Assembly: GCA_016210055.1 (NCBI GenBank)
Contig: JACQUZ010000173.1
Span: 1 to 47,110, forward strand
Reading direction: 5' to 3'
Source of the DNA: Deltaproteobacteria bacterium
Lineage (GTDB): Bacteria; Myxococcota_A; Polyangia; Haliangiales; SHYZ01
Length of the DNA stretch: 47,110 bases
Shown here: positions 23,252 through 31,138 of the stretch, one piece after another
Layout: each line of letters begins with the position of its first letter
Position numbering within the stretch: position 1 is the first letter of the stretch
Notes under the pieces: generated by a model
Told to the model about the DNA's origin: nothing
The model's input: the letters and a program-made list of their open reading frames with translations, nothing else
Database searches by the model: none
Program-made: the position numbers and the translations under genes

Positions 23252-24403
23252 ATGGGCCAATCAATCCTCATCCTCGGATCCGGCGTCGGCGGACTGGTCA
23301 CAGCGAACAGGCTTCGCAAGAAGCTGCCGAAGGAGCACCGGGTGGTCCTCGTGGATCGCGAGTCGTCATTCGTCTTCGCGCCGTCGTTCCTGTGGCTGAT
23401 AACCGGCGGCCGGACCGCCGAAAAGATCAGCCGTCCCCTAGATCGGCTCGAGAAGCGGGGGATCGAGGTCGTAAGGGGCGAAATCGAGCGCATCGATCCG
23501 GTCAAGCGCGAGGCCGTCGTCAACGGCCAGGCCCTTGTCGGCGACGCCCTAGTGATTGCTCTGGGCGCCGAGCTCGCGCCTGAAACGATCCCCGGGCTGG
23601 CTTTGGCGGGGCACAACTTCTACACGCTGGCCGGCGCCGAGTCGTTACGCGACGAGTTCGCAAGGTTTTCTCGCGGCAAGCTCGTGATCCTCACGGCCGC
23701 ACCCGCCTACAAGTGCCCGGCTGCCCCGTACGAGGCCGCCATGCTCCTCGAGCATGCGTGCCGGAAGCGCAAGATTCGGGGGGAGGTGTCCATCGATCTT
23801 TACGCGGCAGAGCCCGGGCCGATGGGCGTCGCGGGGCCCGAGGTTTCGGCGGCCGTTCGGCAAATGGTCGAGGCCAAGGGCATCAAGTACCACCCTGAGC
23901 ATCAGGTCAAGGAAGTGGACCCGGTGGGCCGCGTCGTGAAGTTCGCGAGCGGCGGCGAAGCTACCTTTGACTTGCTTGCCTACGTTCCGCCGCACCGGGC
24001 GCCGCGCGTGGTTCGCGAAGCGGGACTCGTCGGCGAGAGCGGGTGGGTACCGGTCGACCGCCACTCCATGGAAACGAAGTTCGAGCGGGTCTACGCGCTG
24101 GGCGACGTGGTCGCGATTCCGCTCAAGCTCGGCAAGCCGCTCCCCAAGGCAGGTGTCTTTGCCCACGGCGAGGCGGAGGTTGTCGCTGAAAATATCGCCC
24201 GTGCGGTAACTGGAAAGGGGAAGGTAGCGGCGTTCGATGGCCACGGAGAGTGCTTCATCGAGACCGGAGAAGGGAAGGCCGGGTTCGGGTCGGGGAACTT
24301 CTACGCCGAACCGGTCCCCGAGGTGAAAAACCATCCTCCGGCGCGTCGCTGGCATGCGGCCAAGATCCTGTTCGAGAAGGACTGGCTCAGGAGGTGGTTT
24401 TAG
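23252..24403 (+). CDS. sulfide:quinone-oxidoreductase-like FAD flavoprotein
   Basis: 383 residues. The FAD-binding Rossmann motif LILGSGVGGLVTANRLRKKL is at the N-terminus, with a second GAD-like ATP/FAD contact VYALGDVVAIPLKLGKPLPK (about 285-305). SQR-like Cys are seen at APAYKCPAAPYE (about 155) and GECFIETGEGK (about 330), which resemble the two redox Cys of sulfide:quinone oxidoreductases. It lacks clear transmembrane helices, but its C-terminus (WLRRWF) is amphipathic. Third gene of the operon with the ArsR-rhodanese regulator and DsrE, so oxidation of sulfide or persulfide into the quinone pool is the likely job. Confidence 0.82.
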   Translation: MGQSILILGSGVGGLVTANRLRKKLPKEHRVVLVDRESSFVFAPSFLWLITGGRTAEKISRPLDRLEKRGIEVVRGEIERIDPVKREAVVNGQALVGDALVIALGAELAPETIPGLALAGHNFYTLAGAESLRDEFARFSRGKLVILTAAPAYKCPAAPYEAAMLLEHACRKRKIRGEVSIDLYAAEPGPMGVAGPEVSAAVRQMVEAKGIKYHPEHQVKEVDPVGRVVKFASGGEATFDLLAYVPPHRAPRVVREAGLVGESGWVPVDRHSMETKFERVYALGDVVAIPLKLGKPLPKAGVFAHGEAEVVAENIARAVTGKGKVAAFDGHGECFIETGEGKAGFGSGNFYAEPVPEVKNHPPARRWHAAKILFEKDWLRRWF

Positions 24404-24722
24404 TCGTCGCTCCCAGCTCCTTCGCGAGCCGCTCTTTTCGCTCTGCGGCCTCACTCCGACCAAGAGTGCGAAGTACGGCTGCTTCCTCATGAAGAAGAGA
24501 TGCCACCGCGCGGGCCTTTTCGGGCGATCCGAGGATCGCAGTGAGCGCATCCGCCGACATGGACTCGAAAAGCCCAGGCGGCATTCCCAGAAGCTCGTCC
24601 CAGGTCTCCTGGATTTCTTGCAGCGCTTGTTCGTGCTCCCCTGATTTCCTCAATCCGGCGACACGCGCGAGTGCCGCGGCGAGCTGCTTCACGAAGCGGA
24701 GGAGGTAGTCCTCGCGGTACAT
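24387..24722 (-). CDS. DUF6483-like helical protein
   Basis: 111 residues from ATG 24722 (a GAGGA-type ribosome site is not clear). It starts MYREDYLLRFVKQLAAALAR, which resembles the opening of DUF6483 proteins, and is helical throughout with a TPR-like Ala pattern and a basic end. The 3' end overlaps the convergent SQR-like gene by 17 bp. Function unknown. Confidence 0.55.
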   Translation of the reverse strand: MYREDYLLRFVKQLAAALARVAGLRKSGEHEQALQEIQETWDELLGMPPGLFESMSADALTAILGSPEKARAVASLLHEEAAVLRTLGRSEAAERKERLAKELGATTKTTS

Positions 24723-24860
24723 GGTCCGAGGATACACGCGAGTGGCGCTGTCGCCACGCCGACTCGACGGGCGCGTGTACGCGCGTTCACTCACCCGTGG
24801 CTAGGGGCGCGAGAATACGTCGGGCATTGCGCTTGCAGTTGAGGCGGGCGGAGGCATTGC

Positions 24861-25307
24861 ATGCGTGTTCGTATCCTCGTTTTGTTACCTCTCGTCGCCC
24901 TTGCCTGTGCGGGCTTGCCGCGTCCAATCGAAGATCCAGAGGTCAAGGTCACCGGTGTCGCCGTGAGCCACGTGTCCCTCGCAGGCGCCGAGGGCGTGTT
25001 CGATTTCCAAGTCGTCAACCCCAACGGCATTTCCATCCCGCTCTCGGCGGTGGAATGGGAATTCGCCGTGGGCGGAACCCGGGCCATGCGGGGCTCCATG
25101 GAGCTTGCAGCGAAAATCCCTGCGCGGGGCGTGGCGCCGGTCCGAGCCGCCATCAAGCTGGGCATGCGCGAGGCGGCTGACGTGGCGGCGCAGGTTGCGT
25201 CCGGAGTGCGCGGTTATTCCCTTCGGGGCAAGTTGTATTTCACCACGCCGCTGGGGCGTCTTGGCGTTGGGTTCAGGCACCTTGGTGAGCTGGCGAGCCC
25301 CATTTGA
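24861..25307 (+). CDS. LEA type 2 (LEA14-like) lipoprotein
   Basis: 148 residues with a lipobox (LVALAC, Cys16) and a GAGG ribosome site upstream. The body fits the water-stress/LEA14 fold: VKVTGVAVSHVSLAGAEGVF, then FDFQVVNPNGISIPLSAVEW (about 45-65), and a closing Y-rich beta strand near residue 120. Proteins of this type are beta-sandwich lipoproteins, often linked to desiccation or membrane-stress tolerance; the precise role is unknown. Confidence 0.7.
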   Translation: MRVRILVLLPLVALACAGLPRPIEDPEVKVTGVAVSHVSLAGAEGVFDFQVVNPNGISIPLSAVEWEFAVGGTRAMRGSMELAAKIPARGVAPVRAAIKLGMREAADVAAQVASGVRGYSLRGKLYFTTPLGRLGVGFRHLGELASPI

Positions 25308-25343
25308 CGGCAGGCCACGCTTGGATCCGCGACCGAGCTTGCT

Positions 25344-25877
25344 TCATGGCGCATGGAGCGTCCTCAATTTCCACGGCGGCACGCGAACCTGCGGAAACTT
25401 GATGTGACCGTCGGCAGTTCGGTTCAGCGGGCGGTGCCCGGCATGGGGGCGATGGTGCTTTTCCAAGAAGGAGAACGCGGCCGCGGGGAGCTCGAGCCCG
25501 AGGGTTCCCGCCGCCGTTACGAGCTCGTCGGAGCTCAGGCCATGGGTCGCCGCGAAACAGGTGAGCGCAAGGATGCCCGGCCGCTCCCCGTAGGCGCCGT
25601 GTACGAGGACCGGAAGGGCCTTTGGGTCGGCGAGCACGTCAAAAAGCAGCTCGAATGGCTCCTCGGACCACCGGTGCTCCAAGATCGGGATTTCCACGAG
25701 CCGAAGGCCAATCCGTTCGACCCGGATCGCCTCGGGCTCCGCCTGCTCCTCGGGCCGGAGAACGCTCACCAAGGTGCGGAAGTGGCGCCCAAGGCCGTGC
25801 TTGTTGATCTCGCGCAGGTCTCGGAACCGAGGCAAGTCCGAGAAGGCGAGCTCCTCGTCCAACACTGTGATTTCCAT
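25344..25877 (-). CDS. dual-specificity-phosphatase-like protein with altered active-site loop
   Basis: 177 residues from ATG 25877; the longer open frame to 25973 runs into an att-like repeat. Regions resemble a cysteine-based phosphatase of the DSP/DUF442 type: FRDLREINKHGLGRHFRTLV, VEIPILEHRW, and the P-loop position PVLVHGAYGERPGILALT (about 108-125). The catalytic Cys of HCxxGxxR is missing: the sequence reads HGAYGERPG, with Gly at the Cys position, while the Arg is kept. If the assignment is right the protein is a pseudo-phosphatase. The fold call is by eye and moderate only. Confidence 0.5.
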   Translation of the reverse strand: MEITVLDEELAFSDLPRFRDLREINKHGLGRHFRTLVSVLRPEEQAEPEAIRVERIGLRLVEIPILEHRWSEEPFELLFDVLADPKALPVLVHGAYGERPGILALTCFAATHGLSSDELVTAAGTLGLELPAAAFSFLEKHHRPHAGHRPLNRTADGHIKFPQVRVPPWKLRTLHAP

Positions 25878-25928
25878 CGCAAGAGAAGGTAGTTTGAAGT
25901 GATCGCATGGCAACAGCGTGGGTTGGGA

Positions 25929-25960
25929 CGCCAGGCCGACTTCGACTCCCGGTGCCTCCA
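25929..25960 (-). repeat. att-like repeat copy A (resembles tmRNA 3' end)
   Basis: On the minus strand this 32-bp segment matches copy B at 27211-27242 in 30 of 32 positions. Its first 20 bases match the 3' end of the tmRNA gene (34791-34810) with one mismatch. Copies A and B face each other, forming an imperfect inverted repeat around 25961-27210. Confidence 0.65.
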
Positions 25961-26129
25961 ACAGTGTCTGCAAGCCCTGGCTTGAAGTCCAAGCTCACCT
26001 CCATCTCACGAACATCCTGGCCGTCACATGGCGCCAACCAGCTGACCTCGGCAAGATCATCACGGACGCGCTGGAGACCTTCGGCCCGGCCGCGGAAGTC
26101 CATCGTCCTCGAAGTTGTCCCACCGCTTC

Positions 26130-26361
26130 AGTGGAACGTGCTCACCATCCCGAGGGGGACACCACCTCGCTGCTCGGCTGTGCCGAGGACATGCGCAAGA
26201 CGACTGGCCTGGACGTTGGCCACCTCACGGGCTTGGTCGTCGTCGATCCCGGGGTCGATGACAAGCGCTTGTTGGTCATCGAGACCGAGTTCGCGCGGGT
26301 CCTGCAGGTCCACACGCGTGAAGGCAACACGCTGAGCGACATCATCCGTCAGGCATGGGAC
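26130..26361 (+). pseudogene. remnant of a phage/plasmid DUF3987-type protein
   Basis: In frame with an open region starting at 25918, the stretch DPGVDDKRLLVIETEFARVL followed by REGNTLSDIIRQAWD matches the middle of plasmid and phage DUF3987 (YfjI-like) proteins. The match starts and ends abruptly, with no start codon context and no continuation after AWD, so it is a fragment. It shares a small region with a recombinase fragment and a HicBA pair. Confidence 0.6.
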
Positions 26362-26395
26362 GTCCTCCCTCTCCGCCGGCTCCAGCTACGCCGTC

Positions 26396-26490
26396 GTGGG
26401 TGCCGGACAGAAGACCATCGCCCAACTCCTCGGCCACGCCGACACCGCGGCGACGGAGAAGTACACGCACATCGCCCGTCACACGACGGC
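26396..26490 (+). pseudogene. C-terminal fragment of a tyrosine recombinase
   Basis: The frame reads GAGQKTIAQLLGHADTAAT and then EKYTHIAR, the end of XerC/D-type integrases with the LGH box and the catalytic Tyr in YTH. Nothing of the N-terminal or middle recombinase precedes it: it is joined directly to the DUF3987 fragment in another frame. It is a likely trace of the integrase that brought in a nearby element. Confidence 0.65.
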
Positions 26491-26596
26491 CGCCTCGTCG
26501 AGGCGAGGTGGTCGAGGCTGCAGGGCGGGGGCTCGAAGTGAGGCGCAAAGGCAAGCGGCCAGCACCACCCCGAGGGGTACAATCGTGGACTTCACA

Positions 26597-26815
26597 TCAC
26601 AGCCGCTCCCACTCCTCACGTGAGACGCCAGCTTGCCGAAGGAGCCGTGCGAGAAGCTCGCGGCCGATGTCACCTTGGTGAGGGTTCGGGATGCGGAGCA
26701 CCACGTCGCCCCTCACCATGAACTGATGCTTGCCGCCGGAGAAAGGGCCCTCGAAGCCGAGGTGGCCGAGGTAGCGGACCAAGTCCTTGCGCTTGACCGG
26801 ACCGAAGGTGGGCAT
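26597..26815 (-). CDS. hicA: HicA-type toxin (mRNA interferase)
   Basis: 72 residues. It matches HicA throughout: KRKDLVRYLGHLGF, SGGKHQFMVRGDV with the catalytic His at residue 30, and PNPHQGDIGRELLARLLRQA. The usual GSHH is GGKH here, but the key His is kept. HicA is a small dsRBD-like RNase that cleaves mRNA and is held inactive by HicB. Its ATG overlaps the stop of the antitoxin gene by one base (TGATG), so the antitoxin comes first in the operon. Confidence 0.88.
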   Translation of the reverse strand: MPTFGPVKRKDLVRYLGHLGFEGPFSGGKHQFMVRGDVVLRIPNPHQGDIGRELLARLLRQAGVSREEWERL

Positions 26816-27069
26816 CAGGGAGTGGCGTCACCCACGGTCTTCACGGCCAGTTCAATACCATCCACGACGGGCAGCGGCAGGTTCCGAGCGACCCGGACCA
26901 GGATCCACTCCTCCAAGACTTCCCCTAGCTCGTCGCGGCACTTCTCAAGCGTGGCGGCATTGGCATTGACGCCCTCGAAGCCAGGGATCTCGCCGAAGAA
27001 GGACTTGTCGTCGGGCAGGATCTCGAACCGAGCCCGGTGCATCGCACTGCGAATGTAGTCGGTCAACAT
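26815..27069 (-). CDS. hicB: HicB-like antitoxin
   Basis: 84 residues with the HicB partial-RNase-H fold: ARFEILPDDKSFFGEIPGFE followed by GVNANAATLEKCRDELGEVL (about 14-55), then WILVRVARNLPLPVVDGIEL. No separate C-terminal HTH or RHH domain is visible, unlike many HicB proteins, so DNA binding may be weak or missing. It is directly upstream of hicA with a one-base overlap. Confidence 0.85.
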   Translation of the reverse strand: MLTDYIRSAMHRARFEILPDDKSFFGEIPGFEGVNANAATLEKCRDELGEVLEEWILVRVARNLPLPVVDGIELAVKTVGDATP

Positions 27070-27209
27070 GATCTGCCTTCAATCCTACCTTGCGCCCTGA
27101 CCCCAGAAAAGGCCGGACTGGACTGGCCTTTCCCCGAAATTCAGGGGACTCATCCAGGGACCTCGTTCGGGCAGTCGGAGAATCCGCAACGAAGTCCAAG
27201 AGATAACTA

Positions 27210-27230
27210 GTGGAGGCGCCGGGAGTCGAA
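27210..27230 (+). repeat. att-like repeat copy B, identical to the tmRNA 3' end
   Basis: This 21-bp segment is identical to 34790-34810, inside the 3' end of the tmRNA gene, in the same orientation. Direct repeats of a tRNA or tmRNA 3' end are the mark left by site-specific integration into that gene. The pair encloses 7.6 kb with the lanthipeptide genes. The match to copy A at 25929 extends further, to 27242. Confidence 0.78.
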
Positions 27231-27578
27231 GACGGCCTGGCGAACCCGCAAGATGTCAACATGCTTGGCTTTTCACCAGGGTCAAGGATCCGGCCCCGTC
27301 GCTCTACGTCGTTCCGCGTCGTGCATCACCAGACGATGGCTCCGCTCGGGCTTCACGCGCAAGGCAAAGGTCACGCACAAGAACTGCGACCCGCGCCATC
27401 TCCGCGGGCGTCAAGTCCTCTTCCGCGCTGTACAACTCGCCGTGCAGCCACGGGTGGCGACTTCTCACCGGAGAAGCTCCCGTGCCCGCTCCAGCATCGC
27501 CTCGCTCGCGAAGATCACCTGAGGATCACTCCTGCTTCTCGGAAGCTGCCTTCCGGTCTGCGCCCAAGTCGCGCCATC

Positions 27579-27598
27579 AGCTTCTATCTATAGAAGCT
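27579..27598. promoter_or_regulatory. palindrome upstream of the lanthipeptide precursor
   Basis: AGCTTCTA, four-base loop, TAGAAGCT: a perfect 8-bp inverted repeat 140 bp before the precursor start. It is AT-rich compared with its surroundings and could be an operator or a stem-loop. The rest of 27243-27738 holds no gene I can support; a minus-strand stretch around 27330-27470 (WLHGELYSAEEDLTPAEMAR) reads like a coding fragment, but I do not recognise it. Confidence 0.4.
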
Positions 27599-27738
27599 AA
27601 AGTACACGCGAATCCCCCGAGCCTGCTCCTTCGAGCTCGGACTCCTGGACTCAACTTCTTCTTGTTCGTCTCAGGATTCTCGTGTTATGCGGGACCAGCG
27701 ACGGGCCGAAGAGGCCCGAAGAAAAGGAAGGGTGCTTC

Positions 27739-27924
27739 ATGAACGACAAGAAGACCGAAGAAGAGATCCGCAAAGAAGCTCTGGAAGAGTTCAGCGCCCG
27801 GCTTGTCAGTGATGACGAGCTCGAACAAGTCACCGGCGGCGGGACCAGCGAAGCCTCTTGTGAGTGCTGGTGCGGAACCGGGCTTCTCAGTACCTGCAGG
27901 ACCGGTACCGTCAAGGCCTACTAG
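27739..27924 (+). CDS. lanA: class II lanthipeptide precursor peptide
   Basis: 61 residues from ATG 27739 with GGAAGGG upstream. The leader (1-34) is acidic and ends in SDDELEQVTGG, the ELxxVxGG double-glycine cleavage motif of class II precursors. The core is 27 residues and holds four Cys in SCECWCGTG and STC, plus eight Ser/Thr before and after them (GTSEAS, TGLLST, RTGTVKAY). Up to four lanthionine-type rings are possible. It lies 37 bp upstream of two LanM-like genes that would modify it. No protease/exporter (LanT) lies in the window. Confidence 0.85.
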   Translation: MNDKKTEEEIRKEALEEFSARLVSDDELEQVTGGGTSEASCECWCGTGLLSTCRTGTVKAY

Positions 27925-27961
27925 CAAATACGCCCGCCACGCCGCTCCGACGGTGGGTCGG

Positions 27962-30900
27962 ATGCCGCCATCTATATCTGTCACCTCCTCGGTTCACGGC
28001 ATTCTTGCCGGGGCGCGAACCCATGAAGAGTTATGGGAAGCTCCCGATCCTGACGGGGCAAATGCAGCTCATATCGCACGTGCCCTGGACGAAGAGCTTA
28101 GCCGCCTCGAGGCAAAGAGTGTGCGCGTTGATCGCGACCGCTTCCATGAACACCTCAAGCTACGCCGATTCCGCGGCACGCCTTCACCGGTTGTCGGGCC
28201 TGTGGAAAAAGGGCAATCACCATTGCCACCGTGGGCCGGTACTTTCATTCGCCTGTCCCAGTTCCTTCGCTCGTCCGTGCCGCCCCGGCAACCTTCCTGG
28301 CGAGCATCACCGAGCGACGTGCTGCCCCTCGAAAACGCGCTGGGTCGCTTGGTGCACTTTGCCTGGTGCGAGCTCGATGCCTTAGCCGCGCATCCGATCC
28401 TTGGCGCGAAGGTCGCTCGTGATCTCGAACGCGCCTTGTTGGAAGATCTCGCCTGCCTCTTTGCGTCGCCGCTGTCGGCCGAGAGGGCAGTGGCTCGGCG
28501 CATGGGGTCGTTGCGTGATTCGCCGGATGACATGGCTCGATTCGTCGAGAGCACCCTGGGCACGCCCGACGGGGTCATGGCCTTTCTCCACGCGTACCCC
28601 GTGGCAGCACGGCTCTGCTCTACGCTCATCAATCGGTGGGTAAGCACGACCCGGGCACTCCTCTCGCGCCTGCTCGCCGATTGGTCCGATCTGCGCGCCA
28701 CCTACTCCTTCTCTGAAAAGGAGCCTCGAATCGAGCGCATCGAATGGGGCACACGACCGGCGGTGGGTGGCCAGCCAACGGTGACGGTCTTCTTCGACTC
28801 CGGTCGTGGCCTGGTGTACTCGCCACGCTCCGCACGCAGCCATATCGCGCTTGCCCGGCTCGTCGATTGGCTCTCCGCCCATGGAAGCCCTTTGCTGCCC
28901 AGCGCTGTGCGAACACTGGAGAGAGGGGGCTACGCCTGGCTCGAACGTGTGAAGCCTACCGCCTGCTACGATCCAGAAGAGCTCGCGCGCTTTTACGAGC
29001 GCGCTGGAGCCCTCTTGTGCCTGGCGTACCTCTTGGGCGCGACCGACCTTGAAGGTGATAGTCTGATCGCACAAGGGGAGCAGCTCTTTGCCATCCGACC
29101 GCAGGCCCTGCTTGCGCCTCCGCGTTTCGACTTGGCACTCGCATCGTTTGGGCACTCGGTGCTCTCCACTAGCCTGGTCGGCGCTTGGCGGCTGATCGAC
29201 GGACGTTTTCGAGATATCGCCGGGCTCCCGACGGCCGAACCCGGGCGTATCGAAGTGAAAAGCCAATGGCGCGGGACCCACGACCTTAACGTGGTATTCC
29301 AAACCACTTGGGTCTCCACTCGCGATCACGTCCCCTCGCTCGCGGGGACCTGGGCGTTGGCCGCACAGCATGAGGAGTCCATTGGCACCGGATTTTCTGC
29401 CCTGTACCAGCTTGTCCTTCGACATCGAGCCCAGATTCTCGAGAGCGGCGGTCCACTTGACGCGTGGTTCGGCGAGGAGGTGGAAGTCTCCGTTTACGAT
29501 CGTGTGAACGCGCGATTGAGGAGCTTCCGTTCGCTGTCCCCTCGGCTTCTTCAAGACGGAGTCGCCTGGAGCATGGCTTCAGAGCTCGATAGTTTTCGCT
29601 TTTTAAGCCCGCTCCACGACGACATCGAACCCCTATCGGCCTTGGTCGCCGTCGACGCGCGTGCGATTCGCTCGCTCGCTCTTCCCTTCCTGTCGGCGCG
29701 ACCCGACACAACCACGCTGCGCGCACAGCACGACCAGGAGACGCCCGCCTGCATCGGCGGCTTCTTCCGCTCGGCCAGCGCTCCGACGATTCGAGAGCGG
29801 CTGCGCTCGCAAAGCATGGAGGACTCGGCGAATCAATTGCGGCTTTTACGCGTAGCCCTGCAAGCAGACCCGGTCGCGACCGCGCATCACGCGCCGGTCG
29901 CCGGCGGCCAAAATCTTTATCTGGAAGAAGCGCTTAAGCTCGCCGAACGGCTACAGCGAACCGCGGTGTCAGCGCCCAACGGCACGCCTACCTGGGTAGC
30001 AGCGTCGCAATGCCCGCCTCATGGTCGCTTTCAGCTACTACCCATGTCCCCCGAGGGCCTTTCCGGGCAAGGTGGGATCGCACTTTTCCTCGCGGCCGCG
30101 GGTCGCGTAACCGGGCGAAGAGATCTTTCCGAGTTGTCCTTGCACGCGCTCGATTCGGTTCGCGAGCACGTCCGAGCCGATGGTGGTGCTAAGCGAGCGC
30201 TCGGCTACTTGTCCGCAGGCGCGGTGTTCGGGTTCGGTTCGATCATCTATACGCTCGCGGTCGTGGGGACGCTTGCGAATCGACCGGAATTGATTGACGA
30301 GGCGATGGCGCTCGCGCGCTTCGTCGCGCCGGAGTTAGCGCAGACCGACCGCAATTACGACATCTATTCAGGCAATGCTGGTTTCGGCTTGTCTCTCGCC
30401 GCGCTATATCGCTTGACGGCGGCCCGCGAGCTTCTCCCCCACGCGCAGGCCATCGGACGACACCTGCTTTCCGGGCGCGTATCCTCTGTTGGAGGGCACA
30501 AAGTCTGGTTGAGCCCCGGGGGCCAAGTGCCGCTCGGCGGCTTCTCGCATGGAGCGGCCGGAATCGCCTATGCGTTGGTTCGGCTGTTCGAGATGACGCG
30601 CGATGCCGCTTTCCTGGAAGCGAGCCGGGAAGCGCTCTATTTCGAGCACGAATTGTATTCACCCCAGGCCGGACAGTGGAGGGACTTGCGCCTGTCCGAG
30701 ACGTCGTCCTCGCCCGGCAGTCACATGTGTTCATGGTGCCACGGTGCGCCTGGTATCGCCCTTTCCCGCGTCTTCATGCGCGACGCGGTCGATGCTCCCA
30801 TCGTGCAGACGGACCTCGAACGGGCCATCAAGTCCACCCAGGCCTATGGGCTCGACGAGTCAGACCACCTTTGTTGCGGCAATTTTGGCAGAATCGAGTG

Positions 30901-31123
30901 CATGTGGGTGGTCGCACAGGCCCTGGGACGGAGCGACCTCGAGGCATGGGCAACCACGACGGCAGCCGATCGCCTTTCGGCTGTCAAGACCCGCGGGCGT
31001 TTTGCCGTGGATTGGCCGGGCACCTACGACTCTCCCACTTTTTTTCGCGGCCTTTCGGGGATTGGTTACGCGCTTTTACGTCTGGCCGATCCCACGCTGC
31101 CGAGCATTCTGGCCCTTGCCTGA
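27962..31123 (+). CDS. lanM1: LanM-like protein 1: intact cyclase, degenerate dehydratase
   Basis: 1053 residues from ATG 27962; an upstream open frame to 27803 overlaps the precursor. The C-terminal LanC domain (about 690-1053) keeps all zinc and base residues: H863 in GGFSHGAAGIAY, C926 in SWCHGAPG, C971-C972 in HLCCGNFGR, i.e. the CCG type known from promiscuous LanMs. The N-terminal dehydratase domain has the LanM layout but its catalytic residues are replaced: the YKPR Lys is Ser287 (LVYSPR), HDLHxEN reads TDLEGDS (E364, S367), the metal Asp is Arg379, the DxH pair 22 before the Lys is gone, and the RxxxRxT motif reads SVYDRVN. Probably a cyclase with a structural or leader-binding dehydratase-like domain. 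Confidence 0.88.
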   Translation: MPPSISVTSSVHGILAGARTHEELWEAPDPDGANAAHIARALDEELSRLEAKSVRVDRDRFHEHLKLRRFRGTPSPVVGPVEKGQSPLPPWAGTFIRLSQFLRSSVPPRQPSWRASPSDVLPLENALGRLVHFAWCELDALAAHPILGAKVARDLERALLEDLACLFASPLSAERAVARRMGSLRDSPDDMARFVESTLGTPDGVMAFLHAYPVAARLCSTLINRWVSTTRALLSRLLADWSDLRATYSFSEKEPRIERIEWGTRPAVGGQPTVTVFFDSGRGLVYSPRSARSHIALARLVDWLSAHGSPLLPSAVRTLERGGYAWLERVKPTACYDPEELARFYERAGALLCLAYLLGATDLEGDSLIAQGEQLFAIRPQALLAPPRFDLALASFGHSVLSTSLVGAWRLIDGRFRDIAGLPTAEPGRIEVKSQWRGTHDLNVVFQTTWVSTRDHVPSLAGTWALAAQHEESIGTGFSALYQLVLRHRAQILESGGPLDAWFGEEVEVSVYDRVNARLRSFRSLSPRLLQDGVAWSMASELDSFRFLSPLHDDIEPLSALVAVDARAIRSLALPFLSARPDTTTLRAQHDQETPACIGGFFRSASAPTIRERLRSQSMEDSANQLRLLRVALQADPVATAHHAPVAGGQNLYLEEALKLAERLQRTAVSAPNGTPTWVAASQCPPHGRFQLLPMSPEGLSGQGGIALFLAAAGRVTGRRDLSELSLHALDSVREHVRADGGAKRALGYLSAGAVFGFGSIIYTLAVVGTLANRPELIDEAMALARFVAPELAQTDRNYDIYSGNAGFGLSLAALYRLTAARELLPHAQAIGRHLLSGRVSSVGGHKVWLSPGGQVPLGGFSHGAAGIAYALVRLFEMTRDAAFLEASREALYFEHELYSPQAGQWRDLRLSETSSSPGSHMCSWCHGAPGIALSRVFMRDAVDAPIVQTDLERAIKSTQAYGLDESDHLCCGNFGRIECMWVVAQALGRSDLEAWATTTAADRLSAVKTRGRFAVDWPGTYDSPTFFRGLSGIGYALLRLADPTLPSILALA

Positions 31124-31138
31124 TCTCTGGAGCCTGAA

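Noticed and set aside
27243..27593. Plus-strand open frame from 27210 through the region before lanA
   Set aside because: Its start lies in the att-like repeat and its composition is noise-like; no support for a gene.
27803..27961. Upstream extension of lanM1 to 27803
   Set aside because: It overlaps the precursor gene in another frame, is rich in Pro/Ser/Ala without LanM character, and ATG 27962 is a better start.
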